This document shows positions 50,972 through 58,978 of a stretch of DNA of 64,000 bases, in pieces. The notes below the pieces were generated by a model. That model was given only the letters and a program-made list of their open reading frames with translations. It was not told where the DNA came from and ran no database searches. Position numbers and translations under genes: made by a program. Numbering within the stretch: position 1 is the stretch's first letter; each line of letters opens with the position of its first letter. Origin of the DNA: Nocardia fusca NBRC 14340 (GTDB taxonomy: Bacteria > Actinomycetota > Actinomycetes > Mycobacteriales > Mycobacteriaceae); contig NZ_BDCU01000015.1 of the NCBI RefSeq assembly GCF_001618425.1, forward strand, positions 18,774-82,773. The letters run 5' to 3'.

Positions 50972-52093
50972 ATGACAATCGGATATGTCTGGAACACGGT
51001 CTACGGATGGGCCGACACCGGTTCGGGGAGTCTGTTCCCCGCCGATGCGACCACCGGACTCCAGCCGATAGGTCACCATCTCGCCCACCCCGATACCAAA
51101 CGCCGGTTCCATGAACTGGTCGCCGTTTCCGGGTTGCTCGACCGGCTGCAACCCGTGCGGGCGGTCCCGGCCACCGAGGCGGATATCCTCCGCGTCCATA
51201 CCGCCGAGCATCTGGCCCGGATCAAGGAGGAGAGCGGGCAGCCGAAGGGTGGCGACGCCGGTGACGGTTGTTCGCCGTTCGGGCGTGGGGGTTACGAGAT
51301 CGCGGCGCTGTCCGCCGGCGGTGCGATCCAACTCGTGGATCAGGTGGTCTCCCGGACCATCGATACCGGTTACGCGCTGGTCAACCCGCCGGGACATCAC
51401 GCGTACCGGGCCGGTGGCATGGGGTTCTGCATTTTCAACAATGTTTCGATAGCCGCCGCCTACGCCAAGGACGTCCTCGGGCTGGCCCGGGTGGCCGTGG
51501 TGGATTGGGATGTCCACCACGGCAACGGCACCCAGGAGATCTGGTACAGCGACCCGTCGGTGCTCACCATTTCGCTGCATCAGCATCTGTGCTTCCCGCC
51601 GAACTCCGGCTACCTGGAAGAGCGGGGCACCGGTGCGGGCGAGGGCTTCTCGATCAATATCCCGCTGCCGCCCGCCAGCGGTGACGCCGCCTATGCGCAC
51701 GCCATGGACGAGGTCGTGCTGCCGGCACTGCGCGAGTTCCGGCCCGAGCTGATCCTGGTGGCCTCCGGTTTCGATGCGAGCATCATGGATCCGCTGGCCC
51801 GCCAGATGGTCACCAGTGCCGGATTCGCCCAGCTCACCCGCCGCGTGCTCGATGTGGCGGCCGAACTCTGCGAGGGGCGGATCGCGTTTGTCCAAGAGGG
51901 TGGATACAGCCCGCACTATGTGCCGTTCTGCGGGCTGGCGGTGCTGCGCGAACTGCTCGGCGATCCCTACGAGCCGGACCCGTACAGCCCGATCGTCTCC
52001 ACACAAGGTGGGGACGTACTGCTGGAGCACGAGGCCGCGGCGATCCGGGCGGCGGTACCCGGCTCGCTCCGGGCACCGGCCGAAGCGCGGTGA
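50972..52093 (+). CDS. Histone-deacetylase-family (class II-like) amidohydrolase
   Basis: A 373-aa arginase-fold zinc deacetylase. Motifs: PPGHHAYRAGGMGFCIFNNV with the His-His pair, VVDWDVHHGNGTQEIWY with zinc Asp and His, and SGFDASIMDPLARQ with the second Asp. EGGYSPHYVPF gives the closing Gly-Gly-Tyr. Bacterial relatives deacetylate acetylpolyamines, acetoin-pathway proteins or small amides. AAGGAG lies eight bases before ATG 50972. The neighbour is an NTF2-like gene. Confidence 0.9.
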   Translation: MTIGYVWNTVYGWADTGSGSLFPADATTGLQPIGHHLAHPDTKRRFHELVAVSGLLDRLQPVRAVPATEADILRVHTAEHLARIKEESGQPKGGDAGDGCSPFGRGGYEIAALSAGGAIQLVDQVVSRTIDTGYALVNPPGHHAYRAGGMGFCIFNNVSIAAAYAKDVLGLARVAVVDWDVHHGNGTQEIWYSDPSVLTISLHQHLCFPPNSGYLEERGTGAGEGFSINIPLPPASGDAAYAHAMDEVVLPALREFRPELILVASGFDASIMDPLARQMVTSAGFAQLTRRVLDVAAELCEGRIAFVQEGGYSPHYVPFCGLAVLRELLGDPYEPDPYSPIVSTQGGDVLLEHEAAAIRAAVPGSLRAPAEAR

Positions 52094-52210
52094 TCCCGGG
52101 AGCCGGCGGACGAGACTCCGCGCCGCCGGCCCCCGAAAACCGTTGCCGTACCGTTCGGATCAGCTGAACGTACGGTGCTTCGCGATGCCCGGCGCCCGGC
52201 GCGGACATCT

Positions 52211-52232
52211 ATTACTGTGTGCTCGCAGTAAT
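52211..52232. promoter_or_regulatory. 22-bp dyad upstream of NTF2-like gene
   Basis: ATTACTG-N8-CAGTAAT, a perfect 7-bp inverted repeat, about 45 bases upstream of the NTF2-like start. It looks like an operator for a TetR/MarR/GntR-type regulator, but no regulator gene is adjacent. Confidence 0.55.
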
Positions 52233-52276
52233 CGAAAACCGTTCCCTTTCCGGGAAATTCAGCAAGGAGTGGGTTG

Positions 52277-52660
52277 ATGACGTCCGTCCGGAAGGTCGTG
52301 GAGGACTACTACGAGCACATCGACTCCGGCCGGTTGGCCGATGCCGTGCAGTTGATGACCGACGACGTGAAGCTGACCTTCGCCAACGCCGAACCCGTGG
52401 TCGGCCGGGAAGCGGCCGCCGCCTCCATCCAGTACGTGCTCGACCAGACCACCAAGATCCGGCACACCATTTTCCACTGGATGGAGCCGCAGCCGGCGGC
52501 AGACGGTACGGCCGAGGTCACCTTCGAGATCCGTATCCACTACTGGCTGAAGAACGGCAAGGAAATCGATATCCCCGGGGCGGTGTACGCGAGCTTCGAC
52601 GCGGACACCCAGTGCACCGAGCAGCGGCTCTACGGCGACCTCACCCAGGTGTTCGCCTGA
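52277..52660 (+). CDS. NTF2/SnoaL-like protein
   Basis: A 127-aa alpha+beta cone protein: VVEDYYEHIDSGRLADAVQL, FANAEPVVGREAAAASIQYV, HTIFHWMEP and VTFEIRIHYWLKNGKEI. Members are small cyclases, isomerases, hydrolases or ligand binders. AAGGAG is seven bases before ATG 52277, preferred over TTG 52274. A terminator follows its stop. Confidence 0.83.
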   Translation: MTSVRKVVEDYYEHIDSGRLADAVQLMTDDVKLTFANAEPVVGREAAAASIQYVLDQTTKIRHTIFHWMEPQPAADGTAEVTFEIRIHYWLKNGKEIDIPGAVYASFDADTQCTEQRLYGDLTQVFA

Positions 52661-52688
52661 GCCCGCCGCATATGGTGCGCTGATACGT

Positions 52689-52721
52689 CGATGGCTCGGA
52701 CCCGACCGGTCCGAGCCATCG
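52689..52721 (+). terminator. Terminator of NTF2-like gene
   Basis: A 14-bp perfect stem (52689-52702 with 52708-52721) and 5-base loop, 28 bases after the stop codon. Confidence 0.7.
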
Positions 52722-53176
52722 CCATATCAGCGCCGATTCGTTTCCGGCGCTCGGCTCTCCGGGCGTCGCCGGCTGCCGAGTCGTGGATGGGCGCCCCGGT
52801 GCCGGGCAGTCCATCGCCTGCCGGTGGGTCGGCGCGTCTTCGCGCCGCGGGTGGCATCGGCCGTCGATACCGCCGGACAGGGTTCGTGATCCGATCCGGG
52901 CCCGTGCCGTAACAGGAGTGCGCGCCCGGCGGGTGAGCCGGGCGAGGTGGTCGCGGTAGGGGTCGGCTATCGCCTGCGCCGGTGTGTGCGGGTGCGTTCC
53001 GGCGCAGTATCCGCCCCAGACAGTGGTGGATTCCTGGGCATTCGATGTCGGCTTGCCGCGCCTGCACCGTCCATTCGGCGATTTTCACGCCGGGCGGGTG
53101 CCCCGTCGCGCACTGCGGGCGCGCTCTTCGTCCTCGGTCCGGCGGCGGTCGCATCGCCTCGAAATCGATTGCCGAA

Positions 53177-53197
53177 TAGTTGCCAACATTCTGCAAC
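53177..53197. promoter_or_regulatory. Dyad just upstream of the peptide-operon promoter
   Basis: AGTTGC-N9-GCAACT, a perfect 6-bp inverted repeat ending 18 bases before the -35 element. Position fits an activator site or part of a repressor site. Confidence 0.45.
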
Positions 53198-53215
53198 TCA
53201 TATTAAGAGGAATTT

Positions 53216-53244
53216 GTTGCGGGAAAACTGGTCGCTTGTTATGT
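53216..53244 (+). promoter_or_regulatory. Sigma-70-type promoter of the small-peptide operon
   Basis: TTGCGG (-35, 53216-53221) and TATGTT (-10, 53239-53244) are separated by exactly 17 bases in a locally AT-rich stretch, about 95 bases upstream of the first peptide start codon. Confidence 0.55.
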
Positions 53245-53339
53245 TGCCTGGGTCACTGCCGGATACCGCGGCCGTGACCGTCCTCCCCGGCTGTGTGCCG
53301 TATCCGCGAGGACGTCTCAACCCTCTCGAGGAGTTCACT

Positions 53340-53453
53340 ATGGGTTCGTTGACCGATCTGCTCACCGCGTTGATTCCGGCACTCGGTTCGGCCGTCGCAG
53401 GTGACGGCCTCCTCGATGTTTTCATCGGTTCCCTACAGGGAAGCGTCGCCTGA
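53340..53453 (+). CDS. 37-residue amphipathic peptide (PorA/PorH-like candidate)
   Basis: A short gene with CGAGGAG six bases before its ATG. The peptide starts MGSLTDLLTALIPALGSAVA and ends with an acidic-hydrophobic helix (LLDVFIGSLQGSVA). It has no signal peptide and no cysteine, and is predicted as one long amphipathic or hydrophobic helix with serines at 3, 17, 31 and 35. Size, composition and position before a mycolyltransferase recall the PorA/PorH cell-wall channel peptides of Corynebacterium, which are exported without signal peptides and O-mycoloylated on serine. That link is inference; no sequence match was tested. Confidence 0.65.
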   Translation: MGSLTDLLTALIPALGSAVAGDGLLDVFIGSLQGSVA

Positions 53454-53532
53454 TCCGGCGACCGGTACACCCGCTTTCACCGAAATTCCATATTCGGAAT
53501 TCCGATAATTAAGCACAATTAAGGAGCACAAC

Positions 53533-53649
53533 ATGGGATCTCTCATGGAAATTCTGGGCATGGGCACCGCCAGCGCCGGAGGTATCGGCACGAGTATCGT
53601 CAACGCGCTGATCACCCTGAGCGGGGGCACGCCCGCCCCCGGCAAATAG
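53533..53649 (+). CDS. 38-residue peptide, partner of the preceding peptide
   Basis: A second tiny gene, 79 bases after the first, with AAGGAG six to seven bases before ATG 53533. The peptide starts MGSLMEILGMGTASAGGIGT and continues with a hydrophobic segment (SIVNALITL) and a flexible end (SGGTPAPGK). It shares the MGSL start and helical, signal-less character with its neighbour, so the two are probably functional partners or an old duplication. A strong hairpin follows its stop codon. Confidence 0.65.
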   Translation: MGSLMEILGMGTASAGGIGTSIVNALITLSGGTPAPGK

Positions 53650-53665
53650 ATCGCCGGTCGGAAAG

Positions 53666-53696
53666 GGGGTCCATCCGATCGCGACGGGTGGACCCC
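53666..53696 (+). terminator. Hairpin between peptide genes and mycolyltransferase
   Basis: An 11-bp stem with one G-U pair (53666-53676 with 53686-53696) and a 9-base loop, 16 bases after the second peptide stop. It could end most transcripts so that the peptides are made in excess of the enzyme. Confidence 0.6.
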
Positions 53697-53723
53697 GTGC
53701 TCGAAAGCCACGTGTACGAATTG

Positions 53724-54743
53724 ATGATTCCACGAAGCATGACGTCGCCGGCATATCTGCTGGCAATACTGTTCGTTCTCGCCCTCGGTGCGGCACCGCG
53801 CGCCACCGCCACGCCGGGAGCGCATATCGTCTCGCTCGCGCCCGGCGCCGGGCGATCGGTCGAGGTCACGGTGCACTCACCGGCCATGCGGCGTGATATC
53901 CCGCTGCAGGTCCTGCGCCCGGCCGATACCGATACCCCCGCGCCGACGCTCTACCTGCTCAACGGCGCCGGCGGCGGCGAGGACGCCGCGACCTGGTCCG
54001 CGCAGACCGACGTATCCGAATTCTTCGCCCGCGAACACGTCAATGTGGTGATCCCCCGGGAGGGGGCCTTCAGCTACTACACCGACTGGCAGCAGGTGGA
54101 TGCCGGCCTGGCCGCGAAACTGGGCAACAACGGCCGGAACATGTGGGCGACCTTCCTCACCGAAGAGCTACCGCCCGTACTCGATTCCGCTTTCGGCACC
54201 ACGGGCCGGAACGCGATCGCGGGGATCTCGATGGCCGCGACTTCGGTACTCGACCTCACCATCCGCGCGCCCCACCTCTACAGTGCGGCGGCGGCCTACA
54301 GCGGGTGCGCGATGACCAGCGATCTTCTCGGTCAGGCGTTCGTCACGCTGGTGGTGAGTCTGGGCGGCGGTGATGCCGAGAACATGTGGGGCCCCGCCGG
54401 CGGCCCGGGGTGGCGTGAACACGACCCCTACCTGCAGGCCCATCGGCTTCCCGATATCCCGATGTACATCGCCAGCGGCACCGGACTGGCCGGGCGATAC
54501 GACAGCGCCGACGATCCGCGGCTCGACGGTAATCAGCGAATGCTGTTGAACCAGCTGCTCATCGGCGGCGGAATCGAGGCCGCGGCCGACTACTGCACCC
54601 GGGCGCTCCAGCGCCGCACCCAGGAGCTCGGCCGGACCGATATCGTCTACGACCTCCGTCCTTCCGGCACCCATTCCTGGGGGTACTGGCAAGACGATCT
54701 GCACCGATCCTGGCCGCTGCTGGCCGGCGCACTGACCTCCTGA
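53724..54743 (+). CDS. Mycolyltransferase of the antigen 85 family
   Basis: A 339-aa exported esterase-fold protein. Signal peptide PAYLLAILFVLALGAAPRATA; then YLLNGAGGGEDAATW, FSYYTDWQQ and the nucleophile elbow GISMAATS with Ser169; catalytic His317 in SGTHSWGYWQDDL, the hallmark GTHSW-x-YW of Ag85/Myt enzymes. It transfers mycoloyl groups to trehalose, arabinogalactan or, in corynebacteria, to small proteins. ATG 53724 is used; ATG 53739 or GTG 53688 are possible, and none has a good ribosome-binding site. It lies 74 bases after the second peptide gene. Confidence 0.87.
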   Translation: MIPRSMTSPAYLLAILFVLALGAAPRATATPGAHIVSLAPGAGRSVEVTVHSPAMRRDIPLQVLRPADTDTPAPTLYLLNGAGGGEDAATWSAQTDVSEFFAREHVNVVIPREGAFSYYTDWQQVDAGLAAKLGNNGRNMWATFLTEELPPVLDSAFGTTGRNAIAGISMAATSVLDLTIRAPHLYSAAAAYSGCAMTSDLLGQAFVTLVVSLGGGDAENMWGPAGGPGWREHDPYLQAHRLPDIPMYIASGTGLAGRYDSADDPRLDGNQRMLLNQLLIGGGIEAAADYCTRALQRRTQELGRTDIVYDLRPSGTHSWGYWQDDLHRSWPLLAGALTS

Positions 54744-54802
54744 ACTCACCGCGGCCGCGGTCTCGCCGGGCCCCGCCGATATCCGGCGGGGCCCGCGGCG
54801 CG

Positions 54803-56251
54803 TCAGCCGAGGGCTTGCGCCAGCTCGCGGAACGATTCCCGCAGCAGCTCCCGGTAGCGGTCGGGGTCGGGGTCGGGCATCATCGCCTTGTCGACGCTGA
54901 AGGTGAGGACGATCTCCTCGCCTTGTGCCGAGATCAGGTGCCGCAAACCGTCACCATCCATCGGTGGCAGGACACCGAAGGCCCGCAGCACCGGTGCGCC
55001 GCGGAAGGTCAGCCCGGCACCCAGCGGCGGAACATTGCTGATCGTGGTGTTGTGCAGCGGAACCGAGGACAGATCGGCGAACGAGCGATGCGCCCGCGCC
55101 CAGCCCGCCGCCCGCAACAACCATGCCGGCGCGGTCTCGACCCGAGCGGCGTGCCGGAGTACCGCCGGATCGCTGTGCCGGCGTCGTTCCCGGCGCACCG
55201 ACTCCCGGATCGCCGACAACCGCGCACGTGGATCGCGGTGGCCGGTGTGCAGATCGACCGTCATCTGGCACAGCTGGTTCGCCGAATCCCATTGCGCGAT
55301 ACCGCGCATCGACATCGGCACCATCGCCGCCAGCGCATCCGGTGGTGTCTCGCCCTTTTCGTCCAGGTAGGCGGCGAGCGCACCGGACACCACGGTCAGC
55401 ATGACATCGTTGACCGTGACGCGTTCGGCGCACCGGGCGCGCAATGCCGTCACCTCGGACATCGGCAGGAACACCTGCTCCATCAGTACGGTCGGGCCGA
55501 TCGCGCGGTTGAAGCGGGTCGCGGGGCGTACGGGCACCGGCTCGTGCAGCAGCCCGGCCTCGATCCGGGTCCGTGCCGCGGCGTCCGCCGCCCGGGTACG
55601 CGACAATCCCATCGCGAAACGGCCCACACGGTAGGGAAGCAGCACGGCGGCACGTAACGTCGCCGCCGATCTCGACCACCGGTTCGTCGTCGGCGCGGCC
55701 GGCGCCTCTCGACCGCCGAACAGCTGCAGTTCGAGTTCCCGGGTCGCCATACCGTCGCAGGCGCTGTGGTGGAATTTCAGGGCGACGACCGTGGCATCCC
55801 CCGGGATTTCCGGAACAGCGCGGACTCGGTCGAACACCTGGATCTGCCACGGCGGCCGAGTGAGATCCATACGCGCCGTAGTCATCTCCGCGAGCCGGGC
55901 CCGCACCGTGTCCCAGTCGGCTCCCGACGGTCCGGCCACTACGTGCTCGGCGATATCGAGCGCCGGATCCGGCACCCAGTACGGCAGGTCCAGATCCAGT
56001 GGGACACGCTGCAATCGCCGCTGGAACAGGGGCGCGAAACCCAGTCGTGCCCGTGCCCAATCCCGCAGCGCGGCGGTGTCCACCGGTTCGGCGCCGGCGG
56101 CGTCGAAAACATAGACCGCGACAATATTGGACGGGTGCCGCTCGGTTTCGTCGTAGACGAACACCGCGTCACGGGGCGCCAACTGCTCTTTCGCCACAAT
56201 GCCTTTGGCCTTTTTCGTGGCGAGAACTCCACTGTTCCCGTATATCACCAT
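54803..56251 (-). CDS. Wax ester synthase/diacylglycerol acyltransferase (WS/DGAT)
   Basis: A 482-aa enzyme that esterifies diacylglycerol or long-chain alcohols with acyl-CoA for storage lipid. The catalytic HHxxxDG is HHSACDG (His161, His162, Asp166). The C-terminal structural motif appears as HNTTISNVPPLG. A segment of about 20 residues precedes the usual start of the domain (QLAPRDAVFVYDE). Nocardia and mycobacteria carry many paralogues; this one stands alone, converging on the mycolyltransferase gene. Confidence 0.9.
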   Translation of the reverse strand: MVIYGNSGVLATKKAKGIVAKEQLAPRDAVFVYDETERHPSNIVAVYVFDAAGAEPVDTAALRDWARARLGFAPLFQRRLQRVPLDLDLPYWVPDPALDIAEHVVAGPSGADWDTVRARLAEMTTARMDLTRPPWQIQVFDRVRAVPEIPGDATVVALKFHHSACDGMATRELELQLFGGREAPAAPTTNRWSRSAATLRAAVLLPYRVGRFAMGLSRTRAADAAARTRIEAGLLHEPVPVRPATRFNRAIGPTVLMEQVFLPMSEVTALRARCAERVTVNDVMLTVVSGALAAYLDEKGETPPDALAAMVPMSMRGIAQWDSANQLCQMTVDLHTGHRDPRARLSAIRESVRRERRRHSDPAVLRHAARVETAPAWLLRAAGWARAHRSFADLSSVPLHNTTISNVPPLGAGLTFRGAPVLRAFGVLPPMDGDGLRHLISAQGEEIVLTFSVDKAMMPDPDPDRYRELLRESFRELAQALG

Positions 56252-56839
56252 GTTTCCTGCCGCGCGGTACCGATATGAAGAATTGCCTGGTCGTGACAGG
56301 CAGCTCGGTCGATCCTAGCGTTCCGGCGCGCGACGTCCAGGGGAATCCGGGTGTCAGGAACGCCGAAATTTCAGAACTCGGTGAATTATGGGTAATGCGC
56401 GGGGCGGGAATTTTTCGCTGTCTCGGACGGACTATCGGATAGTGCATTCCGGTCGGTTTTCGGAAATAGGTCGTTCTCTCCGCTCTCGGGTATTGTCTCG
56501 TTCGCCGGGTGGTGCGATGCCGCCCGTTGGGGTCGCCGCTCCGGTGGCGGATGAAGAACCTCGCATAATAGCGGAGAAGAATTAATCCGATCTGATCGCT
56601 GAATATTTGCTCGAGGCGACGTCGGATCGTGGAAAACCTCCGCGTCGCAGCTCGTTCCAGCCGGCGGTGCGGAGCCTGCCCTGCCCGGGCGGCTGCGCGA
56701 GGTCCGACTCGGACAACCGAGCCGGGCAGTGGCGCCACGGCGCTTCCGCCGCGTGTTCCTCCCGGCCCGCGCGGCACGGCGCGCCGGAACGACGAGGCCC
56801 GGACCGAATACGGTCCGGGCCTCGTCGTTCAGGGCCGGC
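56252..56839. other. Gene-free region upstream of WS/DGAT
   Basis: A 588-base gap. The left 300 bases are AT-richer than average and should contain the WS/DGAT promoter. The right end holds the terminator of the glycosyltransferase operon. No gene is supported. Confidence 0.5.
56787..56830 (-). terminator. Strong terminator of the glycosyltransferase operon
   Basis: A 20-bp perfect stem (56787-56806 with 56811-56830) and an AATA loop, starting 10 bases after the GT39 stop codon on the minus strand. It is the longest hairpin noted in the window. Confidence 0.85.
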
Positions 56840-58978
56840 TCACTTCGGCGCGGTGAAGTCGTAGAGCGTGACCCCGTCCACCTCCTTCGCGGTGAAGTTG
56901 TCCGCGACCCACTGGGATATCGCGGAGGTCGTGCCCTGCCGGCCGCCCGGCCCGGAACCGCCGCCGATGAAGTAGTGGATCTGCCCGGAGGCCACGTACT
57001 GCTGGAACTGCTCCAGCGTGGGGGAGGGGTCGCTGCCGTTGAACCCGCCGATCGGCATGACCGGCAGCTCGGTGGCCAGCTGATATCCGGCGGCGCCGTT
57101 GGCGGAGATGGTGGCCGCCGCCCAGGTGTAGGCGTCGCCGTTCTCCCGCAGCAGCGCCACCAGCGCATCGCTGGGCCTGCCCGCGTTCAGGAATCCGCCG
57201 CCGGGCCCGCCCCGGCGGTTGCCGTCGCGTCCACCGGCACCGCCGATCGCGCCGCCGCCGGGCCCGGTCCCGCCGTCGGTCGTCCCGGCCGTGCCGCCGG
57301 TTCCGTCGTTCATACCGGCTATCTCACCGGGATTGCCGTTCGTGCCCGTCATGCCGCCGGGATTGCCGTTTGTGCCGGACATCCCCTCGGTGCCGCCGCC
57401 GATACCCGGCATTCCACCCGGACCACCGTCCATTCCGACCAGGAATCCCGGCATCTCGCCACCCATACCGGGCGGCCGCATACCGCCGAACATCCCCGTG
57501 TTCGGCCCGGCGGTCGGAATCGAGCCGGCATGGCCGGTGTTCAGCGTGTCCACCGTGTAGGCGACCGGTCCGGCCAGACCCACCGCCGCGGCGAGCACCG
57601 CCGCCACCGCGGTCGCTCGGCCGGGCAGCGGTACGAGGAGCGCGACCGTCGCGACGATACCGCCGGCCAGTACCGCCCACCGCAGCCACGGCAGGAACTC
57701 CGCACTGCGCGAGAGCAACATCCAGGCCGTGGCGGTGGTCGCGCCGACTGCGAGCGCGGCCGCCACCCGCACCCACCACCGGGACCGTTCACGCCAGAAC
57801 AGCACCGCGCCGATACCCACCAGCGCGGCGACAGCCGGGGCCAGCGCCACTGTGTAGTACTGGTGGAAGATCCCGGCCATGAAGCTGAACACCAGCCCGG
57901 TGACCAGCAGCCAGCCGCCCCACAGCAGCACCTGCGCGCGGGGACCGTCGGTGCGGGCCGCCCGGCCGCGCAGCAGCAGTCCGGCGACCAGCGCGACCAG
58001 CGCCGCGGGGATCAGCCAGGCGATCTGCCCGCCCTGCATCTGGTCGAACATCCGCGTTATCCCGGTCCGGCCCCACATACCGTTGCCCCCGGGCGGCAGT
58101 TCACCGCCCGGCCCGACACTGCCGGTCTCGTTACCGTTCAATCGGCCCAATCCGTTGTAGCCGAGGGTCAGTTCGATGATCGAATTGTTCTGCGAACCAC
58201 CGATGTACGGGCGGGAATCGGCCGGCCACAGTTCCACGGCCAGAATCCACCAGCCCGCGGCCACCACCATGGCGGCACCGGCGGTAAACAGTTGCGCGAT
58301 ACGGGTGCCGAGCCGCGGCGGCCCGGCGAAAAGGTAGACCAGTGCCAGGACGGGCACGACCAGCATGACCTGCAACTGTTTGGCCAGGAAACCGAACCCG
58401 ATGAAGGTCCCGGTGAGTACGAGCCAGCGCCAGCGTCCGTCGTCCAGCGCGCGCGTCATCGCCCACACCGCGGCGACCATCAGCAACACCAGCAGCGCGT
58501 CCGGATTGTTGAACCGGAACATCAGGGCGAACACCGGGGTCACCGCCAGCGCCAGCCCGGCGATCAACCCCGCCGCCGGGCCGAACGAACGCCGCACGAT
58601 CGTCCGGACCAGCGCTACCGTCGCCACTCCCAGCAGCACCTGGGGAACGAGGATGCTCCAGCTGCTCAAACCGAACAGGCGCACCGACAGCTCCATGAGC
58701 CACAGCGACGCGGGCGCCTTGTCCACGGTGATGGAATTCGCCGCATCGGAGGAACCGAAGAAGAACGCCTTCCACGACACCGAACCCGCCTGGATGGCGG
58801 CCGAGTAGAAGGAGTTGGCCCAGCCGTTGGCGCTCAGGTTGTACAGGTAGGAGAGTCCGGTGGCGAGCAGCAGCGCCGCCAGTGCGGGGTACTCCCAGCG
58901 GCTCGTGCGCGCCGGTCCGGGAGTGGTCGTGCCGGCCGGGGGCGCCCCGGTTCCGGGAGAAGTCGCGGTCACCGTCAT
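56840..58978 (-). CDS. GT39-family (ArnT/PMT-like) membrane glycosyltransferase
   Basis: A 712-aa polytopic enzyme. The N-terminal part has about ten helices and the lumenal metal/lipid motif SITVDKAPASLWLMEL (Asp-Lys as in GT39 undecaprenyl-phosphate sugar transferases). A loop of about 130 residues rich in Gly, Asn, Met and Pro (repeats such as GMPGIGGGTEGM and GTNGNPGGM) separates it from a C-terminal soluble domain (AATISANGAAGYQLATELP, then LEQFQQYVASGQIHYFIGGG). It should move a sugar from polyprenyl phosphate onto an exported acceptor. Its start overlaps the GT2 stop by ATGA. Confidence 0.85.
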   Translation of the reverse strand: MTVTATSPGTGAPPAGTTTPGPARTSRWEYPALAALLLATGLSYLYNLSANGWANSFYSAAIQAGSVSWKAFFFGSSDAANSITVDKAPASLWLMELSVRLFGLSSWSILVPQVLLGVATVALVRTIVRRSFGPAAGLIAGLALAVTPVFALMFRFNNPDALLVLLMVAAVWAMTRALDDGRWRWLVLTGTFIGFGFLAKQLQVMLVVPVLALVYLFAGPPRLGTRIAQLFTAGAAMVVAAGWWILAVELWPADSRPYIGGSQNNSIIELTLGYNGLGRLNGNETGSVGPGGELPPGGNGMWGRTGITRMFDQMQGGQIAWLIPAALVALVAGLLLRGRAARTDGPRAQVLLWGGWLLVTGLVFSFMAGIFHQYYTVALAPAVAALVGIGAVLFWRERSRWWVRVAAALAVGATTATAWMLLSRSAEFLPWLRWAVLAGGIVATVALLVPLPGRATAVAAVLAAAVGLAGPVAYTVDTLNTGHAGSIPTAGPNTGMFGGMRPPGMGGEMPGFLVGMDGGPGGMPGIGGGTEGMSGTNGNPGGMTGTNGNPGEIAGMNDGTGGTAGTTDGGTGPGGGAIGGAGGRDGNRRGGPGGGFLNAGRPSDALVALLRENGDAYTWAAATISANGAAGYQLATELPVMPIGGFNGSDPSPTLEQFQQYVASGQIHYFIGGGSGPGGRQGTTSAISQWVADNFTAKEVDGVTLYDFTAPK

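Larger units (their letters stand above)
52661..53339. other. Gene-free region before the small-peptide genes
   Basis: A 679-base gap. It holds the terminator at 52689-52721, then about 450 bases where I see nothing supportable, and from about 53160 an AT-richer stretch with a dyad and a good promoter for the peptide operon. Confidence 0.5.

Noticed and set aside
52630..53196. 188-codon minus-strand frame between the NTF2-like gene and the peptide genes
   Set aside because: Pro/Arg/Ala-rich, crosses a terminator hairpin, no start site and no motif.
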